Of a stretch of 64,000 bases of DNA, positions 26,463 through 38,155 are shown piece after piece; the first letter of the stretch is position 1, and every line of letters begins with the position of its first letter. A model generated the notes under the pieces. The model did not search any database. It was not told the origin of the DNA and worked only from the letters and a program-made list of their open reading frames with translations. Source of the stretch: Pegea sp. RAD2-039 (Eukaryota > Chordata > Thaliacea > Salpida > Salpidae); contig JAQGEQ010000045.1 of assembly GCA_034620365.1 (NCBI GenBank), positions 62,001 through 126,000 of the forward strand, in the 5' to 3' direction. The position numbers and the translations under genes are program-made.

Positions 26463-29111
26463 ATGCAGCGAATCGTGACACTGCCTGACCTTCCACCATT
26501 TTATGGTTATAATGTAGTTAACGAAATAACCAAAGGCCGTTTCTCGCGTGTTCGATTGTTACGACGGACTGCAGATAACAAATTTTTTGTTGGTAAAGTC
26601 AAATACAAACATTTGCTTGATGAAAAGTCGAAGGGACAAGTTAATTGGGAACTATCAACACTAAAAGACATTGAACATAAGAATATTGTCGACCGGTTAT
26701 TAGTGATTAGTACAACTAACTACTTGTATTCAATTGTAGAATATTTAGACGATGTTGCGTTCATCAATTATATTGAAAGGGGTAAATATGTTGGTAATGA
26801 AATAGAATGTAGAAACATATTCAAACAGATATTAGCTTCTGTTTTATATCTACATTCACAGAATATTGTTCATGGCGATCTAAGGTTAGATCATTTTCTA
26901 TTCGATGAGACTCACACTACTTTAAAACTAACTAACTTTTCAAGCAGTCGTAAATGTAATTCACAAAGAGAAGAATTATTCGATTATTTTGGTAGATTAG
27001 ACCATGCAGCACCAGAAATATTCAGTGATAAACTATATAATGGTTTCAAAGCAGATATCTGGTCACTAGGTACTTTACTGTTCAAGTTATATTCTAACCA
27101 GCTTCCTTTTGGTACCAATGATAATTTAAAAGATTTTAAAAAGCGTTTGTTCAAATGTGAATATAAACTAAGTCTACCAGCAAGTCAAGAACTAGTCACT
27201 TTTTTTAAATGTATTTTTAACCCTAACCTTATTCTCCGTTCAAATATCTCAATGCTTGGTTCATCCATGTGGATTCATATGAACGAAGATTCTGTATTTT
27301 ATGATACTAATTGTGAGGCTAGTCAAGATTCAGATGAATCTGAAAGCTCTGAAGAATCATCTGAAGAACCTGAGACTTCAAGTTCATATATAAATCCAAG
27401 ACCTTCTTTGAAATACAAGATCTTTGATTGCTTCTTGAATACTGGATCAAGAAGAAGATCCAGTAGAAATATAAACAGTAAAAAAGATCAGGCTTATAAC
27501 TTTGAAAAAAATGAAGGTAAGAATTGTATAAATTACGATTTAATGACTTTAGAAATTAAAGAAATAATTCCATTTTTTCAGAAAACAATGAAAATATATC
27601 GAAAGCTTTGAGTCAACCACCTTTTGAGGGTTACAAAATCCTGAAAAATATTTCTTATGGAAAGTTTTCAGTAGTCAGAAAATTGAAACGAAACAACAAG
27701 TTGTTTGCAGGTAAAGTTAAATATAAATCTTCAGTTGCTGGTAACTTAGTTGACCGAATAGCTTGGGAAATATGGATTGTTAAACATGTTAAACATGAAA
27801 GTATCGTAAAGTTCTATTTTCTAAGAAACTCGAAAAACAGACTATTTACAATTATGGAATATTTAGATGATCAAGCACTAAACAATTTCATTAATAAACG
27901 TAAATATGTTGGTAATGAAATAGAATGTAGAAACATATTCAAACAGATATTAGCTTCTGTTTTATATCTACATTCACAGAATATTGTTCATGGTGATCTA
28001 AGGTTAGATCATTTTCTATTTGATGAGACTCACACTACTTTAAAACTAACTAACTTTTCAAGTTGTCGTAAAAGTGACTCAACTATCGTTCCAGCCAATT
28101 ATTTTGGTCGGTTGGATCATGCAGCACCAGAAATTTACAAATTAAAACCATTTAGTGGTTTTAAAGCGGATATCTGGTCACTTGGTGTTCTTTTGTACAA
28201 TCTACTTTTCAATCAACTACCATTTGGAAGTTGTGAAAATAAAATCGAACTGAAAAGAAGAGTTTTGAAATGCGAATATAAACTTAATGAACATTGTACT
28301 TCACAATTCCAAGAATTAATCGAAACCATGCTTGTTGTAAAACCCTTGGTTCGAACCAATCTACAAAAGATTGAGACTTCAAGCTGGATGGAGGATAATG
28401 AAGAGAGTTTATCTGATAAAGACTCAACAATTTATGAGAATATTTACAAAACAGAAGAAACCCAGGTTACATCTAAGAATGAATCAAATAGATCCAACAC
28501 TCAAGTGAAAAGGATTTGTCAAAAACTTGGTGGTTGTTTCAGTGATTTTAGTGACAGAGAAGCAGGAAGTAAACAAGAAAAGATTTATTGTAAATGGAAG
28601 ATAGATTTAAAAGAGAATTTTGATCTTTCAAAGACTGTTTTAGAAGTTATAGTTCGAAATGAACATAAGTACAAAGAATTAAATGAAAATGAGTATCAAT
28701 GTAGAACTACTGTACAAGGACAAGAAGTTTGTTGGGCTTTTCGTGTGTTGGAACAAAAACCAATTATTACAGTTGTATTTGTTAGTTGTTGTGATTTAAT
28801 AAGTTTATTTCTTTTAATTATTTCCAACTTTATCAGAGAATTTCGTTTGAGTCTCCGCTATGGTAAATGAGATTTCAATTGTATCTACAACTAACTTCTA
28901 AATATAAACTTTCAACTTTATGAGAATTTCCTATTTTATATTAATCAAAGTATTTTTTTAACTCATTTATTGCACCAATAAACAAAAAGTTCTGAAATAA
29001 AAAAAGAAAGAATATAAGAAAAGCTAGAAGTACCGAATTGACTGTGCAAACAGCATTGAGTGTGGATTCTACCAACTGAAAGAGGCACTGGAAATTTGGC
29101 ACCAGTTTTAA
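26463..29111 (+). CDS. tandem double pseudokinase with KA1-like C-terminus
   Basis: Two kinase-like ORFs join in frame across a 65 bp GT-AG intron (27517-27581). A last exon (29028-29111) joins phase 0 from a donor after 28780. The spliced protein is 778 residues. Domain 1 (about residues 13-275) and domain 2 (about 360-610) keep the VAIK lysine (GKVKY), the helix-C Glu, HAAPEI (APE) and ADIWSLG. HRDLKxxN is HGDLRLDH and DFG is TNF in both, so metal binding and catalysis should be lost. The C-terminus (KIYCKWKIDL ... VCWAFRV ... FKYRIDCANS ... FYQLKEALEIW) resembles KA1 domains of MARK/AMPK-related kinases, which bind acidic phospholipids. The HGDLRLDH loop also recalls Tribbles. Without the last exon, domain 2 reads through to a TGA at 28870. 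Convergent with GOLGA1. Exact family uncertain; a scaffold role is inference. Confidence 0.8.
26782..26944 (+). repeat. near-identical kinase block, copy 1
   Basis: This 163 bp stretch of domain 1 is repeated at 27900-28062 in domain 2. I count only two differences, both C/T at third positions. Flanking parts of the two domains differ at most codons. It covers the segment from KYVGNEIECRNIFKQILA through HGDLRLDHFLF to LKLTNFSS. Confidence 0.9.
27900..28062 (+). repeat. near-identical kinase block, copy 2
   Basis: Partner of 26782-26944 within the second pseudokinase domain, directly oriented, 163 bp with two silent differences. It is best explained by recent gene conversion or strong constraint on this segment. 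Confidence 0.9.
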
Positions 29112-29244
29112 TGAGATATTTAATGTTGCTTCAATAAAATATTTCTTATAAAAGATTAGTTTGAAGAGATTTGTATCGAATGTTAAAAGTATATTTTGAA
29201 GATGAATAAATAAAAGAAAATATAAAAAAAGAAGAATGTATAGT

Positions 29245-32200
29245 TCATCTGCGATGTTTTGATTTCTTCACTGATGTCTTTAACAGCTTTTTTGAGTTTG
29301 GTTTCGTAGAAAACCAAGAAGACTAAAAAATAAAGGTTTTGAGATTTGTACTTCTTCAAAATTATTAAAATAACAAACCCTGTATTCAAGAGCTTCGCGA
29401 ACAAGTTTCTCTTCATCATTACTAAAGTGTAGAATCATTGAAATGGCTTTGACAAGTTGCAGCGCCTACAAACACACAAAAGTAACTACACCTAGATTCA
29501 AGGAGGCGAAACTATCACCTCAGCTTGTTCACAAGCAATAAACTTCAGAAGAACATGTTTCAAATATTCAAGCAAAACTTTACGCTGATCTTCATTTAAT
29601 CCAGGATCAGTTAAAGAAGTCTCGCCGCTCAACAATCGAGCGGTTGTGACGTCATCATCATGATCACGGATTGAATCTTTAGAGGAGGAGTTATTTTGTT
29701 TGAGATCCTCAGATTTGCCGTTTAGATGAGTTTTATTCTGTGGAGTTGAAATTTATAATCAGGGATTATTTAGGGATTTTTTTTACTATCTCTTTGTGAA
29801 GAGCCTTTTTAAGATCATTAACTCTTTGCTGAAGCAGCTTTAAAGATCGATCTTTAGTTTGTAGTTTGTCTTCTAAAGATGTTCTGACTTCCAGGAGCAA
29901 CTTGATCTCTTCACTTTCACTTGATTGGCTATTCTGAATTTTAGAATTTATTTTTCAGTATTTTTATTGTCACCAAACAAACCTTGATTCTGGCAATTTC
30001 TTCTTTACATTCAATCAAATCAGAGGTTCTTGTTTCAAGTAAACTCCTTAGATCTTCAACCTGATCATAGGATTAATGATGAAGATATTAAAAAGACACA
30101 ACTCACTTTGTTAAGAGCATTATGAAGATGATTTGTGGTTTCAGAAACTGAAGTTTTGTTTTCTGATATAGTTTGGTTTTTAGTTTCAATTTCTTCGAAG
30201 ATATTTTTCAATTGATCTTTACTTTCATTCAGTTTCTTCTCATAATCTTCAATTTTCGTCAATAAATTTTCTTTTTCTGAAATATTTAACTTTTATCTTC
30301 TTGTAACCAGCTGGAAGTTTACCTGTCGACACAACATCCATCATCTGCTGCAACCTCTGAAGATCGTTCTTTTCAATCATCAGTTGCTCCTGAATATTTT
30401 CTTTTTCTTCTTTCAAATTTTCTAAACTTTTTTTCATTTCTTTTTTTTCAATTTCATTTTCTTTATTTTTTTGCTAAAATCAAAAAATTTAAATAAATTA
30501 AAAGACATCCAGAATCTGACTTTTAAATCTTCATTAGAAGAGCAGAAGACCTCGATCTTTTGCTTCAAATCATCAACTTCAACTCTTCTTCTAGATTCAA
30601 CTTCACTTTGAGATTTCTTTAACAGAAACAGAAATCAGAATTGAAAAAAATTTTCTGAAAACTCATCACCTGCAACTGATCAACTTCAACTTGCATCAAC
30701 TCGAGTCTTTCCTTCGAGTCTTGTATCTTCTTCTCAAGATCATCTTGCATCTTTTCAAATTGAATTTTTCCATCTGAATTTATCCGTTCCAATTTATTTG
30801 TTTTGATTTGATGAACTGCTTTCTAGAGATGTCATTGATGAAAGTTTTCAACTTTTGACGTTTCAACAAACTTGTTCGATTATCTCAGCTTCCAGTTCAG
30901 TGACTTGTTGTAAAAATGATTGATTATGAGATGTCAGATCTTCTTTATCAGCTTTTAAGCTCACAACTTCTTTTGATAACTCTTCAATCTTTAAAATGTG
31001 TCTCGTTAGAGAGAGATAGTTTCCAGATTATTTTCATAAAAATAACTTTTTAAATTTTAGTTTTATGAAACTAACTTGGTTTTGTAGCTGAGATATCAGA
31101 GAATTGTATCTTTCTTCCGTCTCTTTCAATTCTTCTCCGTCTTCAGCAATTTTTGAGCTTAAATTCGATACCTGGAAATTACAAAACTGAAATAAAAGCA
31201 ATTCAATTGAAGCAATTCACACAATAACTTCAAATAATAAAACATTTCGAAATCACAATTCAGTGACGTAATCACCACCAATTGCAGAAACCACAAAAAT
31301 CAATAATTTGAACCTGATCTTCAAGATGATTGATTTTATCAGACCAAGATGACTTGATGTTGAATAATTGCTGAGAAGTCTCTTCTAGTTTCAGTTCCAA
31401 TAAACTCCTCTGTAAGGATCAAGATCAGAAGATTTGATAAAGAATTAAAACTAACTTCATCTAAAAGAGCTTTCATCTGATCATCAACAGGAAGTTTATC
31501 GTTGCTAATTCGTTTTTCTAGAATCTTTACACGATCTTGTAGAAGTTGGATCATATTCTCTTTTTCATTTAGATCTGAGTTCGTCTGTATATAAAGATGT
31601 AAATAAAAGTGGATCTGATGATGAAGATCAGGAACAAGGCCAACCTTGCTAGCGAAATATTCATTTGAATATTTCAGGGAATCATACTTTTCCAGTATGT
31701 CATGTTGATGACTTTCAGTTGCAAACAACTTGTTTCTAATCTACTCTCAGCAAACAATCGATTAAAGCATGCCACTAAATCTACTTGTAGTCAGATAAAA
31801 ACAAAAATGTTGTCTACATTTCAATATTTTTAATTTAAAAAGTATCAGCAGCAAGCTACATGTCTTCCTCTAATATCTTTAAGATACTGACCTTGTTTAC
31901 CTCCACGGTTGATGTTGATAATTGCTCTTTTAAATTCACATTATCTTCACTCATATGTTTGATGATGGATTCGTTTTGTTTGTTGGCATCTTTGAGGTCT
32001 TCACTACAAAACACGAAGATGTAAATGAGGATTAAGAGTTGATCTCTTACATCTGATCTCTCGCAATGATCAATTTTGAAGATGAATCATCGAAAGAGAC
32101 TTTTAAGTTTTCTAGATCTTCTTTTTGTTGATTTGATTCCGTTTTCAGTTCGTTTAATTCTTTTTCGAACAGATTTCGTTCAGATTCGAATTGATTCGAT

Positions 32201-33700
32201 GATTTTTCACTGTTCATCAACTAAAAGAATCTTCATTTATCAGGGAGTTTTAGGAGGAGCAAGCTCTTGAAACTGACCATATGCTTCAGTTTTGCAATCT
32301 CCTGCTTCTGAAGATCAAGTAACTCTTCATCTGTGTCTCTTTTCTGGAAGAACTCTTCTTTTCTGCTCTCAAATTCATCTTTTTCTTTTTCAAACACATC
32401 CACTTGTTCCTGGAGTTTATCCTTCTCCTTCAAAGAGATTTTATGAATGAATTATCAGTTGAAAAGTGAACAACAACCACTCACAAACTCAATTCGTTCC
32501 ACGTATCCACATAACTCTTTCTCTTTTGTTTCTAGCAACGAAATTTTTGACTCGAATTTAACTTTTTCTTCTGAGTAAGCTTCACTCATATCACGAATCT
32601 TCCTAATGGCTGAATCTTGACTTTTTTCAAGAGCATTATTTAGTTTCTCACATTCTCGGGTTCGATCTTTAAGAGCTTGACCATAATCTACAAAAAAAGC
32701 ATTCACAAATACTAGAGATGTTAAAGACATGAGTGAAAAAGTCTTTAGAATATTTGATGTAGAAAGAATTAGAAGACTGCTGAAGCATAACTAAAATATA
32801 AATTTGATAATTTGATTGTTGTTATCAACTTTGAACTTGTACAGATAAACAAATTGATAAAAAAGAACTTTTTGAAGTTAACCTGCTAATTTGACTTCCA
32901 TTCTTTTCAATTTTGCTGTTGTGTTGAAAATAACAGATTGTAATTCATCTCTTGATGAAAAGTCATTTACTTGCTGAAAAAATTTGTCAACAAATTAACC
33001 AGGTTGGATAGTAGATACTAAATGAGATGTTACATTGATAGTTATTCACTTCATTAATAAAAGCATTTTATTCAAAACTTACCAATTCAATAATGATAAA
33101 AAAGTTTTTTTAAACTGGATTCTATCTATACTTATAAAGTTATATCTCATTCAATTAGAAACAAATTTTGTAAAAGTGTTAATAATTTATAGATAAATAA
33201 ACCTTCACTACAGGAAACTGTTTCACCACCAACTAGTCATCAGAGTTTTATATCAGTTGCAACTCGAAGATTGAATTGTAATTCAAACATTTTTATATAA
33301 AAGTTTTTTATGTTATTAGAGTTTCAAGTTATGAAATGTATCTTAAAATACAGAAAATTTCAATTTATAAATATCAAAAATTTGTTTGTAAAGTCAATTT
33401 AGAAAAAATAAACAACTCAGAATAATTAGTGAACTTCATAAGAACTAACTATCTCTGATTCAGAACCAGCTAATGATGTTAAGCTCCCAGATCTGGAAGT
33501 TCCACTAAGGGGTCCGTTTAGAGTCCTACGAGTGTTTATATCTGAAGAGAAATTGTTTAGACTTTTACACAAAAAATCATAATTTGAAAATTATTGAAAC
33601 CTGAAGATTTGGAGCTTGATCTTCTAGTTTCAGAGATTTTTGATGATGTAGAAGATGAAGGTTCAACATTTTCAATTTTTTGTCTCAACTTTTTAAACAT
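29245..33700 (-). CDS. GOLGA1: golgin-97 (GRIP-domain golgin)
   Basis: A minus-strand gene of many short exons running from ATG at 33700 (MFKKLRQKIENVEPSSSTSS) to a TGA at 29247-29245. Golgin-97 tethers vesicles at the trans-Golgi, recruited by Arl1 through its GRIP domain. The N-terminal MFKKL start is typical of GRIP golgins. The body is coiled coil; FFQKRDTDEELLDLQKQEI followed by AKLKHM (32280-32390) matches golgin-97 specifically. The C-terminal GRIP domain is split over three exons: EYLKHVLLKFIACEQAE (about 29518-29570), ALQLVKAISMILHFSNDEE (about 29410-29466) and SSWFSTKPNSKK (29245-29323). I verified the first four exons, several middle ones and the last three. Some middle coiled-coil exons remain approximate. 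The ATG lies 96 bp from the MRPL32 stop and just after a CTTTTAG acceptor, suggesting the downstream gene of an operon. Confidence 0.9.
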
Positions 33701-33796
33701 TTTAAAATTAAATCTAAAAGATAAACTATCATTAAATAAGAATTCTAATTTGATTTAAGTTGCCAACAAATATTATCATTAAATAACAAAGTCTGT
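33701..33796 (-). promoter_or_regulatory. intercistronic gap with trans-splice-like acceptor
   Basis: The gap between the MRPL32 stop and the GOLGA1 ATG is only 96 bp. On the minus strand it ends in TTTATCTTTTAG (AG at 33715-33714), 13 bases before the GOLGA1 ATG. That is a good acceptor with no donor in the gap, as expected for spliced-leader trans-splicing of a downstream operon gene. Trans-splicing itself is inferred. Confidence 0.5.
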
Positions 33797-34240
33797 TTAG
33801 AACTTCTTCCAAAGGTTCTCACTGAACCAACCATTGGGTCTTTTTCTATCAACTTTTATTTCAGTTCTTGATTCATTTTCAATCTTCTGTTGAATATCAT
33901 CTTCATATTTAATCACAACTTCTTCACTAAGCTTCAAATCCTTCTCTTTCAAAAACTCTCTTAATTTTTCAGTCTCAAATCTTGTTTGCTGGTAACAAGT
34001 AGGACACAGATGATATTTTTTATAATATCCTCCACAGGAATCACAAACTCTATAATTATGCCAGCCTTTTAACAACGGATATAACTTTACTGGATTAATT
34101 TTTTTCTTATATCTTAAATCAGCAGATGTTCGTTTCTTGGGGACACCAGAAAGACAAATTGATAACATAAATGTACGTTGTTGAACTCCAACAAGAGGTC
34201 CCACACATCTTGTGAGTTGAAATAAACTTTTTATAAACAT
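33797..34240 (-). CDS. MRPL32: mitochondrial ribosomal protein L32
   Basis: An intact 147-residue ORF. The first ~40 residues are basic and hydroxylated like a mitochondrial presequence. The mature part starts near VPKKRTSADLRYKK, and the zinc ribbon CDSCGGYYKKYHLCPTCYQQ carries the four cysteines of the bL32m family. The protein belongs to the large subunit of the mitochondrial ribosome; in other eukaryotes MrpL32 is matured by the m-AAA protease, and the Cys motif fits that. Length is close to the family norm. The ATG lies 13 bases after a TTCTTCAG acceptor-like site on the minus strand. GOLGA1 follows at 96 bp on the same strand. Confidence 0.93.
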   Translation of the reverse strand: MFIKSLFQLTRCVGPLVGVQQRTFMLSICLSGVPKKRTSADLRYKKKINPVKLYPLLKGWHNYRVCDSCGGYYKKYHLCPTCYQQTRFETEKLREFLKEKDLKLSEEVVIKYEDDIQQKIENESRTEIKVDRKRPNGWFSENLWKKF

Positions 34241-37200
34241 ATTGAAAGAAAACCTGAAGAATAAATTAATTAGAATTTTATAATTTAATTCTTCATATAA
34301 AAAAAGGATTTATAGAACAAGAATTTATCATTTTTTAGTTGTTACTAAAATATTGTTTTTATTAATAAACAATTTGAATCAGGTCAATTATAAAAAGAAT
34401 TTAAAACTATATAAAATGATTTACAAATATATTAAAATTGAGTTTTTATATTTAAATAACTCAGTGATAAGAACATTATAAACATAAAATTATAAAATTA
34501 GTGATAATAACTTATAAAACAATTTATAAAATAATTTGATTAAAGTATTCTTTGGGGCAAAACTAAAAAAATAAATTATCAATAAAATAATCTGTTAAAA
34601 TTATATAAAATTATTATATTTTAAAACTATTTAAAAGTTTAAAACTTTTATAGCTAACCTTTAAAATAAATCTAGAAAGTAGAAAATCAAAATAAATAAA
34701 TTAATCGATTAAATCTATTTATTAATCAACTAATTAAATAAACATATTTAGAATGAGTTTATATTAATATTATAAAAACTTTAAAAACAAAATTAAATTA
34801 AAAAGTTTGATACAAAAACACCAAAATAGTTTTTAATATAAATTCAAAGGTCTAATATATCAGGTACTTTTTGTAAAAATAAACAAAGAACAACTTTACA
34901 GACTTTAAACCGATAAATAACTGATTTATGCCAATTTAATAATTTAATTTATATAATTAACTACAAAATTTATTTTATAGTTTTTATCTAACAATTATTT
35001 TCCAGAATTCAAGAATAAACAAATTGGCAGAATTACATTTGTAACAAAAAGTAACTTAAAAATAAAACCCATTTTAGTTGTTACCTTTCATAATAATATA
35101 TCAGAAAGAAATATAATTTTTAGTAAAATTAATTTTATTGAACATAACTCAAATAAATTTTGTTTTATCAACTCTAAATTACTTATCAAAAGCTAACATT
35201 TCTTCAACAAAACAATTCACGAATTATTGTCAATGTCAAGTTTTTTTCTAATTATCTTGAATCCACACATAAATCAATGATGTCAAGTATATTATCATAG
35301 TTGAGAAAAAGAACTAAAAACTGGTGTAATTTTCTAAATTTACAGTAATTACGTCTCAGCTAAACTAATTACATTGAATTTAACAATTAGCTTACTCGTC
35401 TATAAAGCAATTAAGCTTGAGTCTACAAAAAACTAACTCAGGGACATTTCTATAGCTGAAAATCTTGTAATTAAGGATACTTACTATATAATCAAGATTT
35501 TAAGAAACAAAATTTGATCAAATATATCACTAAAGATTAAATCAATAAAAAATTATGATTTTACTCGGACTACTTTTTCACGGTACAGTTTACCCATCAG
35601 CTGAGTTGTATCTTAGCAACAGAAACTTCCTGGTCCCGGTAATTAACGATTCTGGCATTTTTATCACTCACGACTTAAAATAGGTTCACTGCGTAAATTA
35701 GTTGTTCAGAGCTGGTTCATACCAAATCATTAAGTCAACCAGAATCACTCAGACGCTGTTAAATATTCGTCCCAAGACTTCAACTCATTGAGTTCTCATT
35801 TTAACAAAATCAGAAAATATCAGAAAGAATAAGAATCAGAAAGTTTGAATCAAACATCGTTTGCTGGAAAAGCTTTTCTTAGAGGTGGTGTACATTTTCC
35901 TCAAACAAGAACTGTTTTAATATTAAATCCTTACAATATCATCACCTTGTGTTTGACATGGTACCATAATTTAAAAATTAAAAAAGGTTTCTTATTTTAA
36001 TTTAAAGGATTTCTTTAAAGATGAATCTCCAACGCGTCTTTAAGGGTTTCTTGTTTAAAATTCATAAACTTACTTTCAATGAAGTTTGAAAATTTGGAAA
36101 TTTTTTCCGACTCAATCTCTGTAGCAAATTCTCTTACAATTGTTACAATGAATTTGTTGACAAATGATTAGAAGTTTGCTTTTCTTCATTTTCTCTACCT
36201 ATTTTGTGTCTTATTATTTTCCTAACTTTTTAATAATATAAATTCTTATTTATCTAAAGCTCTTTTTCTTACTGATTTCAAACTTTTTACTGCGACCACT
36301 TATTTTTGTTTTTGTTTCTATAACAGTTGTCTTGTGTTTTGGCCATTTGTTAAATAAATAAAACAATTTCAATCAATTTAATGTATCTTTAACTTATATA
36401 AAATCTTAAAAAATCCTTTGAAAACATTTTAATATTGTTTGAAAAAAATGAGGCAAAAAACATTACAAGAAACTCCTAAAACTTTTTTGAAATTTTTATT
36501 ATACATCCTAAGGTTTTTGATATTAGTTGTTAAGTATTTATTTTCCCACAAACTTTCTTGATCAATATTTTTAGAAATAAATAAATAAGTTGTCTTTATT
36601 TCATTGCTCACCAACAGAAATAAGACATAAACGATGATATTAACCCAATATATTTGTTTTCTAAATTAGAATAAGTAATAAACATTCAATTATTCTGAAA
36701 GTAATAAAATATGGTTATCTTAAGATGAGGAGTTTTTTGTAGTTTAAAGTTCAACTTAAATAAGATTTTAGCGAAGATAGAAACAACTTTAATCTTAATA
36801 ATCAATTACTGTAGTTGAAGGCAGACGAATCTCAGACAATCTGTTGGTGGCAAACACAACATCAGCCGCCCTTATCTTCAAGGATACTTACAAAGATGAC
36901 ATCAATACAATGCAATTAGGATGATCACTCCAAATGGCGCTCTCTACTCCGCAAACTACTGAAGAAAAATTAGGTTTAAAGAAAATATAAGCCCTAACAT
37001 CTTTTATCTCTTTTACATTTTATTGTTGTACTTTGTTTTTAACATCGTCACTTGTAGCACTTGTAAGCTTATTAATATCGATCCTTATGCTTGTGTTGTC
37101 GGAAAGTAGTTCAAAAATTACTGTATTGAAGATAATAAGCAATAAAAATGAGAATATAAAATACAACTAAGAAGTTAATTTGATTAAAATACTATTTGCT

Positions 37201-37473
37201 TTTCATCGTTATTAAATGAGAATTATAAGAAGTTAGTATTTAAGCTTCAGTCACAAAAAAATTGATATTGTAGCTATTATTAGATGTCTACTACGTAAAA
37301 AGTAGTGATAAAGATTAAATCATCAAAAGAAGCAGTAAAATAACCAACAAAATACCCAGTATAAAAACCTTATGAAACTATAAATAGAAAATAAATTCTT
37401 ATTAGACTATAAATTAAAATAAAATTTCAAAGATAATTGAAATGATATTTATCAGAAAACTTTTGAAAATTGG
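34241..37473. other. AT-rich spacer with two weak coding-like patches
   Basis: There is no convincing gene. Two patches are less AT-rich than the rest. At 35555-35683 a 42-codon ORF begins MILLGLLFHGTVYPSA and looks like a signal peptide. At 36810-36965 an open frame reads VVEGRRISDNLLVANTTS and ends after KDDINTMQLG. Neither is recognisable and both could be chance or decayed exons. Confidence 0.4.
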
Positions 37474-38155
37474 TAAAAGTTCAAAATAGTATTTCAAATA
37501 TTAATATTATGTGAAGCAGTAGTTATATAGCTTTGATTGAAGGACTTTTACCAAATCAACTTAAAATATTTTCTGGTTTTCTAAATAAAAAGAAAGTTTT
37601 AATGAGACTTTGAACAAAATATTTTACTTGGTTCAAACAGTTATCAAATCAACTTTTTTGCGTTATATAAATATTTATTACATAGTTAACTCTATGAAAC
37701 ATTATTCAGCCCCACCATAAAAACCAACAGAATGATATTGACAGAAGTAAAAAAATGAAATAGCAAAGTAATTTCAAAATATCAGTTGCTTCTTATGTAA
37801 ACGTAAACGATTCATTTTGGTATTTAGAAAATTACTTCTTAAATAAACGCCCAAATTCAGCTGTGTATTTTAATATACTGAAAATTTCAGTTTGATTTAT
37901 ATAAATATTAGAACATGTTGAAATATTTGTATTTATAATCTAAATACAAATTAGTTTCCTTGACTTTTTTATCAAAACTTAATGTCTATGTTAAATAAAA
38001 TGATAAAAATCTTTAGATATAATCATTAAAAAGTAAATTAGATTTTGTATATTTCAACATAAACTAATTTTAACAAATAGTTAATGATAAGCTCTTTATC
38101 TAATTTATTTATTAAACAATTAAAGTTTAAAGCATTAACATTATTAGATTTTTTA
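37474..38155 (+). repeat. large inverted repeat, left arm
   Basis: This 682 bp arm pairs with 42191-42872 in reverse complement. By eye I count only about six mismatches and no length difference. Diagnostic blocks are GTGAAGCAGTAGTTATATAG, CAGCCCCACCATAAAAACCA and AAACGCCCAAATTCAGCTGT, each found inverted in the right arm. No flanking target-site duplication is obvious. Confidence 0.93.

Noticed and set aside
28781..28870. Read-through C-terminus VSCCDLISLFLLIISNF of the pseudokinase ORF as a membrane anchor
   Set aside because: The GTTAGT donor at 28781 and the exon at 29028-29111 give a better KA1-like ending; the hydrophobic stretch looks like translated intron.
31339..31728. 129-residue minus-strand ORF as a separate gene
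   Set aside because: It is a GOLGA1 coiled-coil exon pair read through an intron; the neighbouring exons continue the golgin-97 rod.
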